A DNA stretch of 64,000 bases, from positions 248,001-312,000 of the forward strand of contig UBXM01000001.1 in assembly GCA_900469445.1 (NCBI GenBank), written 5' to 3'. Each line of letters starts with the position of its first letter. The stretch's first letter is position 1. Position numbers and translations under genes: made by a program. The notes below the pieces were generated by a model, which saw only the letters and a program-made list of their open reading frames with translations, ran no database searches and was not told the DNA's origin. Positions 54,645 to 63,334 of the stretch are shown here, piece by piece. This DNA comes from Hyphomicrobiales bacterium. GTDB lineage: Bacteria > Pseudomonadota > Alphaproteobacteria > Rhizobiales > Rhizobiaceae.

Positions 54645-55961
54645 ATGGTCTTGCAGCGGTTAAAAGCTCTTCGGGCAGACTCGTGTGGAAACGTCGGCAT
54701 GGTTTTCGGCCTGGCGCTGGTTCCGCTGATTGCGCTGGGCGGCGCAGGCGTTGATATCGCCCGTTACGAGACGATCCGCGTCGAACTTCAGGACGGTCTC
54801 GACCGCGGCGTGCTTGCGGCCGCCTCCCTGACCCAGAACCGCGATCCCAAATCGGTCCTGAAAGATTACCTGAAGAACCTTAGCTATGCCAATGATCTGA
54901 CGCTCGATCTGGACTATCAGACCGCGCTCAACCAGCGCACGGTGACGGCCTCCGCCAGTTATACGGTCGACACGACCTTCATCAAGCTCGTCGGCGTCGA
55001 CAGGATGACGGTCAGCGCCGTCTCGACCGCCCAGGAAGCCAAGAAGAAGATCGAGATGTCGCTGATGCTCGACATGTCCGGCTCGATGAATGACAACAAC
55101 CGCATCAAGAACCTGAAGACGGCGGCAGAAGCCTTCATCGACCAGATGGTGACCGAGCAGAGTAAGGCTTACACCACCATCAGCATCGTGCCCTATGCCG
55201 GCCATGTAAACGTAGGTGCAGCCGTATTCGACAAGCTGGGTGGCAATCGCCTCCAGTCCAACTCTTCCTGCTTCGAATTGGGCGAAACGGCTAGCGCCTA
55301 CGGTTCAGATCCGATGACATTCAAGGGAGCTGCGCAAGTTCCCCAATTCACCCATTGGAACTCCGATCCAAAGAAACAGAAGGTCATGCGACCGTGGTGG
55401 TGTCCGATGGAAAGCACGTCGATCACCTATCTGTCCAATGATGCCGATGCATTGAAGGCGAAGATCAAGGCACTGGAAATGCACGATGGCACAGGAACCC
55501 AGAACGCCATGCAATGGGGCTATACCCTGCTCAATCCCGCCAGCAAAAATGTCATCAACGCCGCAATCGCAACCGGCAAGATGGATTCCAAATTCGCGGA
55601 TAGGCCGGTCGCTTTCAACGATGCCGATACGATGAAGGTTATCGTGCTGATGACCGACGGCGCGATCACCCAGCAGTTTCGCCCGAAGGACTACAACCGC
55701 GACCCTAACCTTGAACCGCAAAACAAGGAAATATCCTCGGCACCGACGAATGCCACCCGCCTCTCCAATGTCTGCACCAAGGCCAAGGCGAACGGTATCA
55801 TCGTCTTTACCATCGGCTTCGAGGTCACCGGCGAAGCAACGAAACAGATGACCAATTGCGCCACCAGCCCGGCCCACTATTACCCCACCTCCGGTGCAGG
55901 CATTACCGATGCCTTCAAGTCGATCTCGATTTCGATCAAGAAGCTGAGGCTGACCCAGTGA
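54645..55961 (+). CDS. TadG-like pilus-assembly protein with von Willebrand A domain
   Basis: A 438-residue protein. An N-terminal TadE/G-type membrane helix (GNVGMVFGLALVPLIALGGAGVDIARY, residues 14-40) anchors a large periplasmic part. The vWA domain from about residue 140 has an intact metal site DMSGSM and a later MTDGAIT. TadG proteins belong to Flp/Tad pilus machines and tight adherence. The stop overlaps the start of the next gene (GTGA). Core Tad genes (flp, tadA, rcpC) are not in this window. Confidence 0.85.
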   Translation: MVLQRLKALRADSCGNVGMVFGLALVPLIALGGAGVDIARYETIRVELQDGLDRGVLAAASLTQNRDPKSVLKDYLKNLSYANDLTLDLDYQTALNQRTVTASASYTVDTTFIKLVGVDRMTVSAVSTAQEAKKKIEMSLMLDMSGSMNDNNRIKNLKTAAEAFIDQMVTEQSKAYTTISIVPYAGHVNVGAAVFDKLGGNRLQSNSSCFELGETASAYGSDPMTFKGAAQVPQFTHWNSDPKKQKVMRPWWCPMESTSITYLSNDADALKAKIKALEMHDGTGTQNAMQWGYTLLNPASKNVINAAIATGKMDSKFADRPVAFNDADTMKVIVLMTDGAITQQFRPKDYNRDPNLEPQNKEISSAPTNATRLSNVCTKAKANGIIVFTIGFEVTGEATKQMTNCATSPAHYYPTSGAGITDAFKSISISIKKLRLTQ

Positions 55962-56476
55962 CCGCTTACCTTCAACGCCGTCTCGCGGATGACAGCGGCA
56001 GCGCCGCCGTCGAATTCGCCCTGATCATTCCCATTGTTCTCGCTCTGCTGTTTTCCGTCTTCGAGGCCGGCTGGGTCATGACCCAGTCGATCATGCTCGA
56101 TCGTGGTCTCAGCCGTGCGTCACGCGCCGTACAGATCGGCACGAGCGCCATGACCTACGCGCAGTACAAGAAGAAAGTCTGTGACGAGGCGCTGATCCTG
56201 GCCAATTGCGAAAAATCTCTGCGGCTGGAGCTGACGCCGATCGACACGGCAGCGGATTTCCCGACATCCGCCACCCCTTGCGTCGATCGCAGCGTGACGA
56301 TCGATCCGGTCACCAGCTATCAGGCGGGACAAGCCGCGCAGCTCGTCTTCGCCCGCGCCTGCTTCGTCGTCGATCCCATGGTTCCCGGTCTCGGTTATGG
56401 CCTGTCGGTGCCGAAGGACAATACCGGGGCCATGCGCCTCACCTCCAGCTTCGCCTTCGTGAACGAGGCATCATGA
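55958..56476 (+). CDS. TadE-like minor pseudopilin
   Basis: A 172-residue protein with the TadE prepilin-like N-terminus: DDSGSAAVEFALIIPIVLALLFSVFEAGW (residues 11-39), where Glu5 after the processing site is kept. Start is GTG 55958, overlapping the tadG stop. Four Cys in the periplasmic part may form disulfides. It overlaps the following TadE-like gene by four bases, so the three genes form one tight operon. Confidence 0.85.
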   Translation: MTAYLQRRLADDSGSAAVEFALIIPIVLALLFSVFEAGWVMTQSIMLDRGLSRASRAVQIGTSAMTYAQYKKKVCDEALILANCEKSLRLELTPIDTAADFPTSATPCVDRSVTIDPVTSYQAGQAAQLVFARACFVVDPMVPGLGYGLSVPKDNTGAMRLTSSFAFVNEAS

Positions 56477-57003
56477 CCCGCCTGTCTCCCTTCAAGCGCC
56501 TCCCCCGCGACGAGGCGGGCACGTCCGGCATCGAATTCGCCCTGACGGCCCCGTTCGTCATCCTGCTCTTTCTCGGCGGCGTCACGCTTTATGACCTGAT
56601 GCGATCCTATAACAAGATCGTCGAGTCCAACGGCATCGTGGCCGATATCGTCGCGCGCCAGATGACGATGGACGACGCCATCTTCACCAAGACCTACGGG
56701 GCATTCGCCAACCTGCAGGCAGACAAAACGATGCCGAATGCGCTCCGCGTCACCAGCGTCGTCTGGAAGGATGGAAAATACACGGTCGACTGGACCAGGA
56801 AGGCCGGAACAACCGCCTTGCTGCCGGAACAGAAACTCGATTCAACAACCCTGCCGGCCATTCCCGCCGGTGACTCGGTCATCTTTGTCGAGGGCATAAC
56901 GCAATATACCGCGATTGCCTCGATATTCGGTCTGGGAACCGTCACCTATTCGGAAACCGCCTTCACCCGGCCGCGCTTCACCTCCTCCGTCAAAGGCTTG
57001 TGA
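56473..57003 (+). CDS. Second TadE/TadF-like minor pseudopilin
   Basis: A 176-residue protein with DEAGTSGIEFALTAPFVILLFLGGVTLYDLMRSYN near the N-terminus, the TadE/TadF-type processed helix. The remainder is a small beta-rich periplasmic domain. It ends the tadG-tadE-tadE operon. Whether it is TadE or TadF in the strict sense cannot be decided. Confidence 0.83.
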   Translation: MTRLSPFKRLPRDEAGTSGIEFALTAPFVILLFLGGVTLYDLMRSYNKIVESNGIVADIVARQMTMDDAIFTKTYGAFANLQADKTMPNALRVTSVVWKDGKYTVDWTRKAGTTALLPEQKLDSTTLPAIPAGDSVIFVEGITQYTAIASIFGLGTVTYSETAFTRPRFTSSVKGL

Positions 57004-57171
57004 CAGTTTTTTGACGTGCTGAAATGGGGCGCATCTGACGCCCGCCACAATTGGAATTTGTCAGATTATCGATAAGAAACAGATTGTTGCAGCTATCCAC
57101 ACACACCGAGGTCACCCCTTTGTGACCGGGGTCATCTTCGATTCGACACAAAATTTAACTTTTCGCTAACC

Positions 57172-57234
57172 GTCGCCGCCTTGAATGGCGACATGAGTTT
57201 CAAGGCCCATCTCCCGGGCCTGTTCGTGTTTTTT
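57172..57234 (+). promoter_or_regulatory. Structured leader with terminator-like end before ialB
   Basis: Two consecutive stem-loops, GTCGCC/GGCGAC (57172-57192) and CA-GGCCC/GGGCC-TG (57201-57222, one bulged A), are followed by TTTTTT (57229-57234). The ribosome site GTGGAG of ialB starts at the next base. It may be an attenuator-like leader or the 3' end of a small RNA lying just upstream (57004-57234). Confidence 0.45.
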
Positions 57235-57245
57235 GTGGAGACATT

Positions 57246-57740
57246 ATGCGCACCAAATCTGCAGTTCTTGCACTCGCCCTCACCCTCGTCTCGGCCGCTG
57301 CTGCCACGGCGCAACAGCCAACCCGGATCAAGCAGTTCCAAGCCTGGGGCGTATATTCGTATAGCAACAACGGCAAGACCAGCTGTTATGCCCTGTCCGT
57401 CCCGACCAGCTCCGCCCCGGCAAGCGTCAATCACGGCGACAATTTCTTCCTGATTTCGCCGCAGGGCCAGGCCTACATGCCGCAGGCGATCATGGGATAT
57501 GGCCTGAGACAGGGCTCCGATGTCACGGTTGCGGTGGACAATCAGCGGTTCGAGCTTGCACCGCGCGACAACACCGCCTGGGTGCGGGACCAGAGCCGTG
57601 AGCCGGCACTGGTGAACGCGATGCGCGGTGGCAGCCGGATGACCGTGCAGGCGACCTCCGGCCGCGGCACCGACACCAACTACACCTATTCGCTGAGCGG
57701 CGTCACCGCTGCATTGCAGGAAGTGAACCGGTGCCGCTGA
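57246..57740 (+). CDS. Invasion-associated locus B (IalB)-family periplasmic protein
   Basis: A 164-residue precursor with a signal peptide ending at TAQ (residue 22). The mature part matches IalB: FQAWGVYSYSNNGKTSCYALSVP, a VDNQRFEL stretch and a C-terminal Cys (NRCR) that can pair with the first Cys. IalB was found in Bartonella as needed for erythrocyte entry; in free-living Rhizobiales the function is unknown. GTGGAG lies five bases before ATG. Confidence 0.85.
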   Translation: MRTKSAVLALALTLVSAAAATAQQPTRIKQFQAWGVYSYSNNGKTSCYALSVPTSSAPASVNHGDNFFLISPQGQAYMPQAIMGYGLRQGSDVTVAVDNQRFELAPRDNTAWVRDQSREPALVNAMRGGSRMTVQATSGRGTDTNYTYSLSGVTAALQEVNRCR

Positions 57741-57783
57741 CGGCATCGGCTTGAGCATCGGCGAAACGGAGCAGCCCGAAAAG

Positions 57784-58362
57784 ATGACACGGATTAGATT
57801 TCGGCGATGCCTCATCGCCGTCACCCTGACGGCTGCGCTCGGACTGCCACTCACCGTGTCCCTGAAGGCCGCCGATGTTCAGCCCGCAAGCGCTGCCAGC
57901 AGCCTCGGTGCGGGTTTCAGGACAGGTCGGGTGACGGGTTATCCCATCCCCCGCTTCGTTTCGCTGAAATCCGCCAACGCCCATATGCGCGTCGGGCCGT
58001 CCACCGATTATGCCACCAACTGGGTCTATTCGGCGCGCGGACTGCCGCTGGAGATCATCGAGGAATACGGCAACTGGCGGCAGGTGCGCGATGCGGACGG
58101 AACAAGCGGCTGGATGTTTGCCCCGCTCCTGTCCGGCCGTCGCACAGCCGTGGTCGGCCCCTGGATGGATAAGCCTGTGGCGCTTCACGCGGCACCGCGC
58201 TCCTCCTCGTCCGTCATTGCCGAACTCGCGCCATCGGTTCGGCTCAACCTGAAACAATGCGACGGCTCATGGTGCGACGTGTCGCTCCAGACCAGCCGCC
58301 TGTCCGGTTATGTCGCACAAGCCAATCTCTGGGGCGCCTATCCCCACGAGACGGTGGAATAG
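57784..58362 (+). CDS. Exported protein with two SH3-like domains
   Basis: A 192-residue precursor, signal peptide about residues 1-30. Two bacterial SH3 modules: about 55-115 (SLKSANAHMRVGPSTDYATNWVY; GNWRQVRDADGTSGWM) and 120-185 (PVALHAAPRSSSSVIAELAPS; CDGSWCDVS). Such domains bind peptidoglycan. Start ATG 57784; a TTG at 57751 is in frame but lacks support. It is 43 bases after ialB and convergent with the carboxypeptidase gene. Confidence 0.85.
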   Translation: MTRIRFRRCLIAVTLTAALGLPLTVSLKAADVQPASAASSLGAGFRTGRVTGYPIPRFVSLKSANAHMRVGPSTDYATNWVYSARGLPLEIIEEYGNWRQVRDADGTSGWMFAPLLSGRRTAVVGPWMDKPVALHAAPRSSSSVIAELAPSVRLNLKQCDGSWCDVSLQTSRLSGYVAQANLWGAYPHETVE

Positions 58363-58373
58363 GGATAGTCCGG

Positions 58374-59627
58374 TCAGCGCACCACGAAGCAGTCGATCGA
58401 CTTGGTTTGAAGCAGCGAGCACGCCTTTGCAGCGCTGTCACGATCGGCAAAGCCCGTCAGCCGGGCACGATAAATCTCGCGGCCGCTTGACCTGCCACCC
58501 TGAACGCTCGGAGCGATCTGGCCGAAGTCGGCAAGCAGAGGCAGTGCGGAATTGAGCGCCCCCGTGGCCGCCGAACGGCTGCCTGCAGCGGCGATCTGAA
58601 TATCCCAGACAGCGGTTCCCTGCACGACGCCCGGCTGCGCCATCATCTCCATCGGCAAAGCCTTGGGCGGCGTTGCATAGGATGTAACGCTGGCAGCACT
58701 GGGTGTCGTTCCGCCAAGCATGATTTCGGTGCGCGGACGCGGAACCGGTGCTTTCGAGGCAAACGTTGCGACACCCTCGGCCGAGCGCTTCTGCTGGCCG
58801 CTGGCAACGGCGACCCCCGGCAGCCCACGGCCGCCCGGAAGGGCCTGATCCAGCAGATCCGCCATCCGGTTGTCGCGCTGGCGCGCCGTCTTGCCGCCAA
58901 GCACCACGCCGATCACGCGACGTCCGTTGACATCGACAGCACTCGCAAGGTTGTAACCGGAAGCGTTGATGAAGCCGGTCTTGATCCCGTCCATGCCGGG
59001 ATAGCGGTACATCAGGTTGTTATGGCCTTTGATCGTCCGGCCGCGGAAACTGAACGAGCGCTGCGAAAAGATCTTGTATTCCCGCGGATAGTCGCGGATC
59101 AGCGACAGGGCCATCACCGCCATGTCGCGCGCCGTGGTCACCTGCGCCTTGTCCGGCAGGCCGGAGGCGTTGCGGAAAACGGTGCTGCGCATGCCGAGCT
59201 GGCGCGCCTTCCTCGTCATGATCGCGCCGAAACGCTCTTCGGATCCGCCGAGATGATCGCCCATCGCCGCTGCGGCATCATTGGCGGAACGAATGGCCAT
59301 GCCGTAGACCGCCTCGCGAACGGTGATCGTCTGCCCGGCCGGCACGCCGAGCTTGAAGGGGATCTTCGACGCCGCATTCTTCGTCATCACGATCCTGTCG
59401 TCCCAATGCAGACGGCCGGTGCGAAGCGCCTCGAAGGTGAGGTAGAGCGTCATCATCTTGGTCAGCGAGGCGGGGTGGTTGAGCGTCTCGCCATTCTGCG
59501 AAGCCAGAACCTTACCGCTCTGCACATCGTAGATGTAATGCGCATAACCGGCCTCGGCCGTCCGACTGATTGACAAGAAGGCGCTTGCTACAATTACGAA
59601 CGCCATGATCCGCTGGACTAGAAGCAT
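58374..59627 (-). CDS. D-alanyl-D-alanine carboxypeptidase (DacF/PBP5-like) with SPOR domain
   Basis: A 417-residue precursor. After the signal peptide (about 1-26) come the three penicillin-binding motifs: SLTKMM (Ser and Lys), SAND and KTG (in GIKTGFIN). Residues about 335-417 form a SPOR domain, which binds denuded glycan strands at the septum. It trims the terminal D-Ala of peptidoglycan stems. GGGGGAG lies four bases before ATG 59627. Confidence 0.92.
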   Translation of the reverse strand: MLLVQRIMAFVIVASAFLSISRTAEAGYAHYIYDVQSGKVLASQNGETLNHPASLTKMMTLYLTFEALRTGRLHWDDRIVMTKNAASKIPFKLGVPAGQTITVREAVYGMAIRSANDAAAAMGDHLGGSEERFGAIMTRKARQLGMRSTVFRNASGLPDKAQVTTARDMAVMALSLIRDYPREYKIFSQRSFSFRGRTIKGHNNLMYRYPGMDGIKTGFINASGYNLASAVDVNGRRVIGVVLGGKTARQRDNRMADLLDQALPGGRGLPGVAVASGQQKRSAEGVATFASKAPVPRPRTEIMLGGTTPSAASVTSYATPPKALPMEMMAQPGVVQGTAVWDIQIAAAGSRSAATGALNSALPLLADFGQIAPSVQGGRSSGREIYRARLTGFADRDSAAKACSLLQTKSIDCFVVR

Positions 59628-59886
59628 TCGCTCCCCCTTTTAACCGCGGCCCATGAATAGTGATCCAACATGGTGCGAAAATGACCTGATCTGAAATTAA
59701 TTCAAGTTCTTGACCTATGGTTAATCCAAAGATCGACGATTCAGTTCATCTGCAAAATAGTGATCCCGTATCACAATATAACAGAAACTGTGAATGCTTG
59801 CATTTTAACGAATTGGTTAACCTGAACTTTAAAGCCAACTTTCTAGCTTGCGCCCGAGTCCAATCTCCAGAGGAGGAAAGCTCGGA

Positions 59887-60837
59887 ATGATTCCGATGTC
59901 TTCGAGGCTGACCCAGATGGTTCAGACGTCGCTTACCATCAAGGTGTTCGCAGTCTGCTTCGTGTCCGTCCATGTGCCGCTGCTGGTCTTCATCGTCTAT
60001 CTTGCAGGCGGCAATGCAGCCAAGACCGAGCCGGTTCTGCTTCTGCTTCTGGCCGCAACCATCGCCGGGACGACCATATGTCTCTTGAGCCTGTGGTGGA
60101 TGATCCGCCCGCTGCGCCAGTTGGCCCATGCGATCAAGAACTACCGTGCGGACGGCACTCCCGTTCGCATGCAGGTGACCAGCAAGGACGAGATCGGCCT
60201 TCTGGCAACCACCGTGACAGCCATGGTCGCGGAAACCGAAACCCTGATGGGCAAGCTGCGCCATCAGGCGATGACCGATCCGTTGACCGGTCTCGGCAAC
60301 CGCCGCTGGCTGAACGAACGGGCGGCGGAAGAAATGGCGCGCGCCGAACGGTCGGGAGAGCCGTTGTCGATCATCGTGGCGGACCTCGACCGCTTCAAGG
60401 GCATCAATGACGGCCATGGCCACGAGACCGGTGACCGGGTGCTGGTGGCTGCTGGCGAAATCGTCAGAACCTGCCTGCGCCCCTATGATCTCGCGGCGCG
60501 GATCGGCGGTGAGGAATTCTGCATCCTGCTTCCCCGCACCACGCTCGATGAAGCCGAAGCGATCGGCGAACGCCTGCGCACGACATTGGCGGCAACCACC
60601 ATACCGCCTTTGCGTCAGGGGCGGATGACGGCAAGCTTCGGCCTCTGCGCCGCCGGCATTGGCGACCGCCTGCCCGACATGCTCTTGCGCGCAGATTTCG
60701 CGCTTTATGAAGCCAAGCGCGACGGTCGAAACTGCATAAGGCGCGCGCGCGAAAACAGCAGCGACGAGGCCATCGCATCCGCCAAGCTCGCCCCGGCGAG
60801 GACCGCATCGCCGGCCAACGGGACGCACATTCTCTGA
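59887..60837 (+). CDS. Membrane diguanylate cyclase with HAMP and GGDEF domains
   Basis: A 316-residue protein: two membrane helices (about 17-38 and 50-72) with hardly any periplasmic loop, a HAMP linker (WWMIRPLRQLAHAIKNYRADG) and a GGDEF domain with GGEEF intact. The inhibitory I-site RPYD stands exactly five residues before GGEEF, so product feedback is expected, unlike the cyclase at 1.7-3.0 kb. ATG 59887 has AGAGGAGG upstream. Divergent from the carboxypeptidase gene. Confidence 0.9.
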   Translation: MIPMSSRLTQMVQTSLTIKVFAVCFVSVHVPLLVFIVYLAGGNAAKTEPVLLLLLAATIAGTTICLLSLWWMIRPLRQLAHAIKNYRADGTPVRMQVTSKDEIGLLATTVTAMVAETETLMGKLRHQAMTDPLTGLGNRRWLNERAAEEMARAERSGEPLSIIVADLDRFKGINDGHGHETGDRVLVAAGEIVRTCLRPYDLAARIGGEEFCILLPRTTLDEAEAIGERLRTTLAATTIPPLRQGRMTASFGLCAAGIGDRLPDMLLRADFALYEAKRDGRNCIRRARENSSDEAIASAKLAPARTASPANGTHIL

Positions 60838-60958
60838 AGCTGGCCGACACGCCGCCTGGCATCGACCGTTGCCAGGTGAGCAGCTTTGCGCATAACGTTC
60901 CTTCAGCGGTGAGGGAGAACACCGCCACCCGCTTTCGACGTTCATGGGGAGGAACAGC

Positions 60959-61735
60959 ATGAACAGATCCGTGGTCGTCACCGGTTCCACCAGCGGCATC
61001 GGTCTCGGCATCGCCAGGGCTTTTGCGGCCGGAGGCGACAATGTCATCATCAACGGCTTTGGCGACAAGGGCGAGATCGAGGCGATCAGGGCCTCGCTCG
61101 ATGCCGCAGGCTCAGGCACCGTCCTTTATCACCCCGCCGACATGACCAGACCGGTCGATATCGAAGACCTGATTGCGATGGCCCGCGACAGATTCGGCAC
61201 GGTCGATGTTCTGATCAACAATGCAGGCATCCAGCACGTGGCGCGGGTTGAGGAGTTCCCGCCGGAAAAATGGGATCAGCTGATCGCCATCCTGCTTTCA
61301 TCCGCCTTCCATACGATGCGCCACGCGATCCCGCTGATGAAGTCCTCGGGCAAAGGGCGCATCATCAACGTCGCCTCCGCCCATGGCCTCGTCGCCTCCC
61401 CCTTCAAATCCGCCTATGTGGCGGCAAAACACGGCATCATGGGCCTGACCAAGACGGCGGCGCTCGAACTTGCGCAGGACAACATCACCGTCAACGCGAT
61501 CTGCCCCGGCTTCGTCCTGACCCCGCTGGTCGAAAGGCAGATCCCCGATCAGGCGCGCGAAAAGGGCATCAGCGAGGAAAAGGTCAAGGACGAGGTGATG
61601 CTGCGCCTGCAGGCAACCAAGGAGTTCGTCGGCATCGACGAAGTGGCGGCAGCGGCCATCTATCTGGCGAGCGATGCAGCAAGAAGCATCACGGGCACGC
61701 ATATCTCCATCGACGGCGGCTGGACGGCGCAGTAA
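60959..61735 (+). CDS. bdhA: D-3-hydroxybutyrate dehydrogenase
   Basis: A 258-residue short-chain dehydrogenase: TGSTSGIGLGIA cofactor site, NNAGIQHVA, catalytic Ser-Tyr-Lys in NVASAHG and SAYVAAKHG, and a C-terminal SITGTHISIDGGWTAQ. It interconverts 3-hydroxybutyrate and acetoacetate with NAD in polyhydroxybutyrate use. ATG 60959 has GGGAGG six bases upstream. Upstream of xdhA, the order known in S. meliloti as the bdhA-xdhA2-xdhB2 operon. Confidence 0.93.
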   Translation: MNRSVVVTGSTSGIGLGIARAFAAGGDNVIINGFGDKGEIEAIRASLDAAGSGTVLYHPADMTRPVDIEDLIAMARDRFGTVDVLINNAGIQHVARVEEFPPEKWDQLIAILLSSAFHTMRHAIPLMKSSGKGRIINVASAHGLVASPFKSAYVAAKHGIMGLTKTAALELAQDNITVNAICPGFVLTPLVERQIPDQAREKGISEEKVKDEVMLRLQATKEFVGIDEVAAAAIYLASDAARSITGTHISIDGGWTAQ

Positions 61736-61860
61736 ATTACTCCGCCTCATTCCGTGACAAGTGCGTGAATGAGGGTAGGATATGCGGCCCGAGAACAGCC
61801 TTTGAAAGGCGACCGGGTGATTCTTGACTGGGAGCCGGCGACGGCGGACGAAGGAGAAAA

Positions 61861-63333
61861 ATGAGTTCAGCCATCCGCTTCATCCTCAACGGGGAAGACG
61901 TGACCCTTGGAGACTTTTCGCCGACGGACACTCTTCTTGATTATCTCCGCCTGACGCGGCGGCTGACGGGGACGAAGGAAGGATGCGCCGAAGGCGACTG
62001 TGGCGCCTGCACCGTGCTTGTCGGGCGGTTGACGGAAACCGGCCTGCGCTACGAAAGCGTCAACGCCTGCATAAGGCTCCTTGGCTCCATGCAAGGCACC
62101 CATGTCGTCACCGTCGAGCATCTGGCCGCTGAGGACGGGACGCTTCACCCGGTCCAGCAGGCGATGGTGGACTGTCATGGCTCCCAATGCGGCTTCTGCA
62201 CGCCGGGTTTCGTCATGTCGCTCTACGGCCTGTGGCTTTCCAACGAAAATCCGAGCCGCGCCGAGATCGAAAGCGCGCTTCAGGGCAATCTCTGTCGCTG
62301 CACGGGATATGAACCGATCGTCAAGGCCGCCGAACAGGTGGCGCAGAACCGGCCGAGCTCGCTCTTCGACCCGCTGGAACGTGACCGCACCGAAATCATG
62401 GCGAAGCTCTGGTCGATCCGCTCGCAAATGGAGACCGTGGTCATCGAGAAGGATGGCGCAAGATCGATCATCCCGGCCTCGCTCGAGGTTTTTGCCGAGG
62501 CGCTGGCGGATGAACCGCATGCCACGGTGGTCGCGGGCGCAACCGATGTCGGCCTGTGGGTGACCAAGCAGATGCGCAAGCTCGACCCGGTCATCTTCAT
62601 CAACCATCTCTCCGAATTGCAGACGATCACCGTCGAGCCGAACGGCATCACCATCGGTGCGGGCGTCAGTTATGCCGAGGCGCATGGTTTTCTCGAAGCG
62701 GTCATCCCCGCGTTCGGCAGGCTTTTCGATCGTATCGGCGGACAGCAGGTCAGAAACGCCGGCACGATCGGCGGCAATATCGCCAACGGTTCGCCGATCG
62801 GCGACACGCCGCCGCCGCTGATCGCGCTGGGCGCCACGCTGACGCTGCGTTCCCATTCCGGCCGCCGCACCATGCCGCTCGAAAACTACTTTCTGGCCTA
62901 TGGCAAACAGGACCGCATGGCCGGCGAATTCGTCGAGAAGGTGTTTGTGCCGCTTCCTGCGGAAAACGGCCATTTCGCCGCTTACAAGATTTCCAAGCGC
63001 CGCGACGAGGATATCTCCGCCCTTTGCGGCGCCTTCAACCTGACGCTCGACATGGATGGCCATGTCGAGGATATCCGCATCGCCTTCGGCGGCATGGCCG
63101 CGACCCCGAAACGGGCAGTGAATGTCGAACAGGCGCTCATTGGGAAGCCATGGCGCTGGGACGTGATCGCGTCCGCGCGCGATGCTTTCGACGCGGACTA
63201 CCAGCCGCTGAGCGACTGGCGCGCAAGCGCCGAATATCGCAGCCTGACGGCAAAAAACCTGCTCACCCGCTTCTTCCTGGAAACGGCCGGCGCACCGACC
63301 GAATTGCATCGCTTCGAGATGGAGGAGGCGTAG
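61861..63333 (+). CDS. xdhA: Xanthine dehydrogenase, small subunit (2Fe-2S and FAD)
   Basis: A 490-residue subunit. Two iron-sulfur clusters are marked by CAEGDCGACTVL with a later Cys and by CGFCTPG with CRCTGY. The FAD domain starts near residue 195 (VVAGATDVGLWV; GGQQVRNAGTIGGNIANGSPIGD) and ends in the CO-dehydrogenase flavoprotein C-domain. With XdhB it oxidises hypoxanthine to xanthine and urate. The stop is one base before the xdhB start. Confidence 0.94.
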   Translation: MSSAIRFILNGEDVTLGDFSPTDTLLDYLRLTRRLTGTKEGCAEGDCGACTVLVGRLTETGLRYESVNACIRLLGSMQGTHVVTVEHLAAEDGTLHPVQQAMVDCHGSQCGFCTPGFVMSLYGLWLSNENPSRAEIESALQGNLCRCTGYEPIVKAAEQVAQNRPSSLFDPLERDRTEIMAKLWSIRSQMETVVIEKDGARSIIPASLEVFAEALADEPHATVVAGATDVGLWVTKQMRKLDPVIFINHLSELQTITVEPNGITIGAGVSYAEAHGFLEAVIPAFGRLFDRIGGQQVRNAGTIGGNIANGSPIGDTPPPLIALGATLTLRSHSGRRTMPLENYFLAYGKQDRMAGEFVEKVFVPLPAENGHFAAYKISKRRDEDISALCGAFNLTLDMDGHVEDIRIAFGGMAATPKRAVNVEQALIGKPWRWDVIASARDAFDADYQPLSDWRASAEYRSLTAKNLLTRFFLETAGAPTELHRFEMEEA

Positions 63334-63334
63334 G

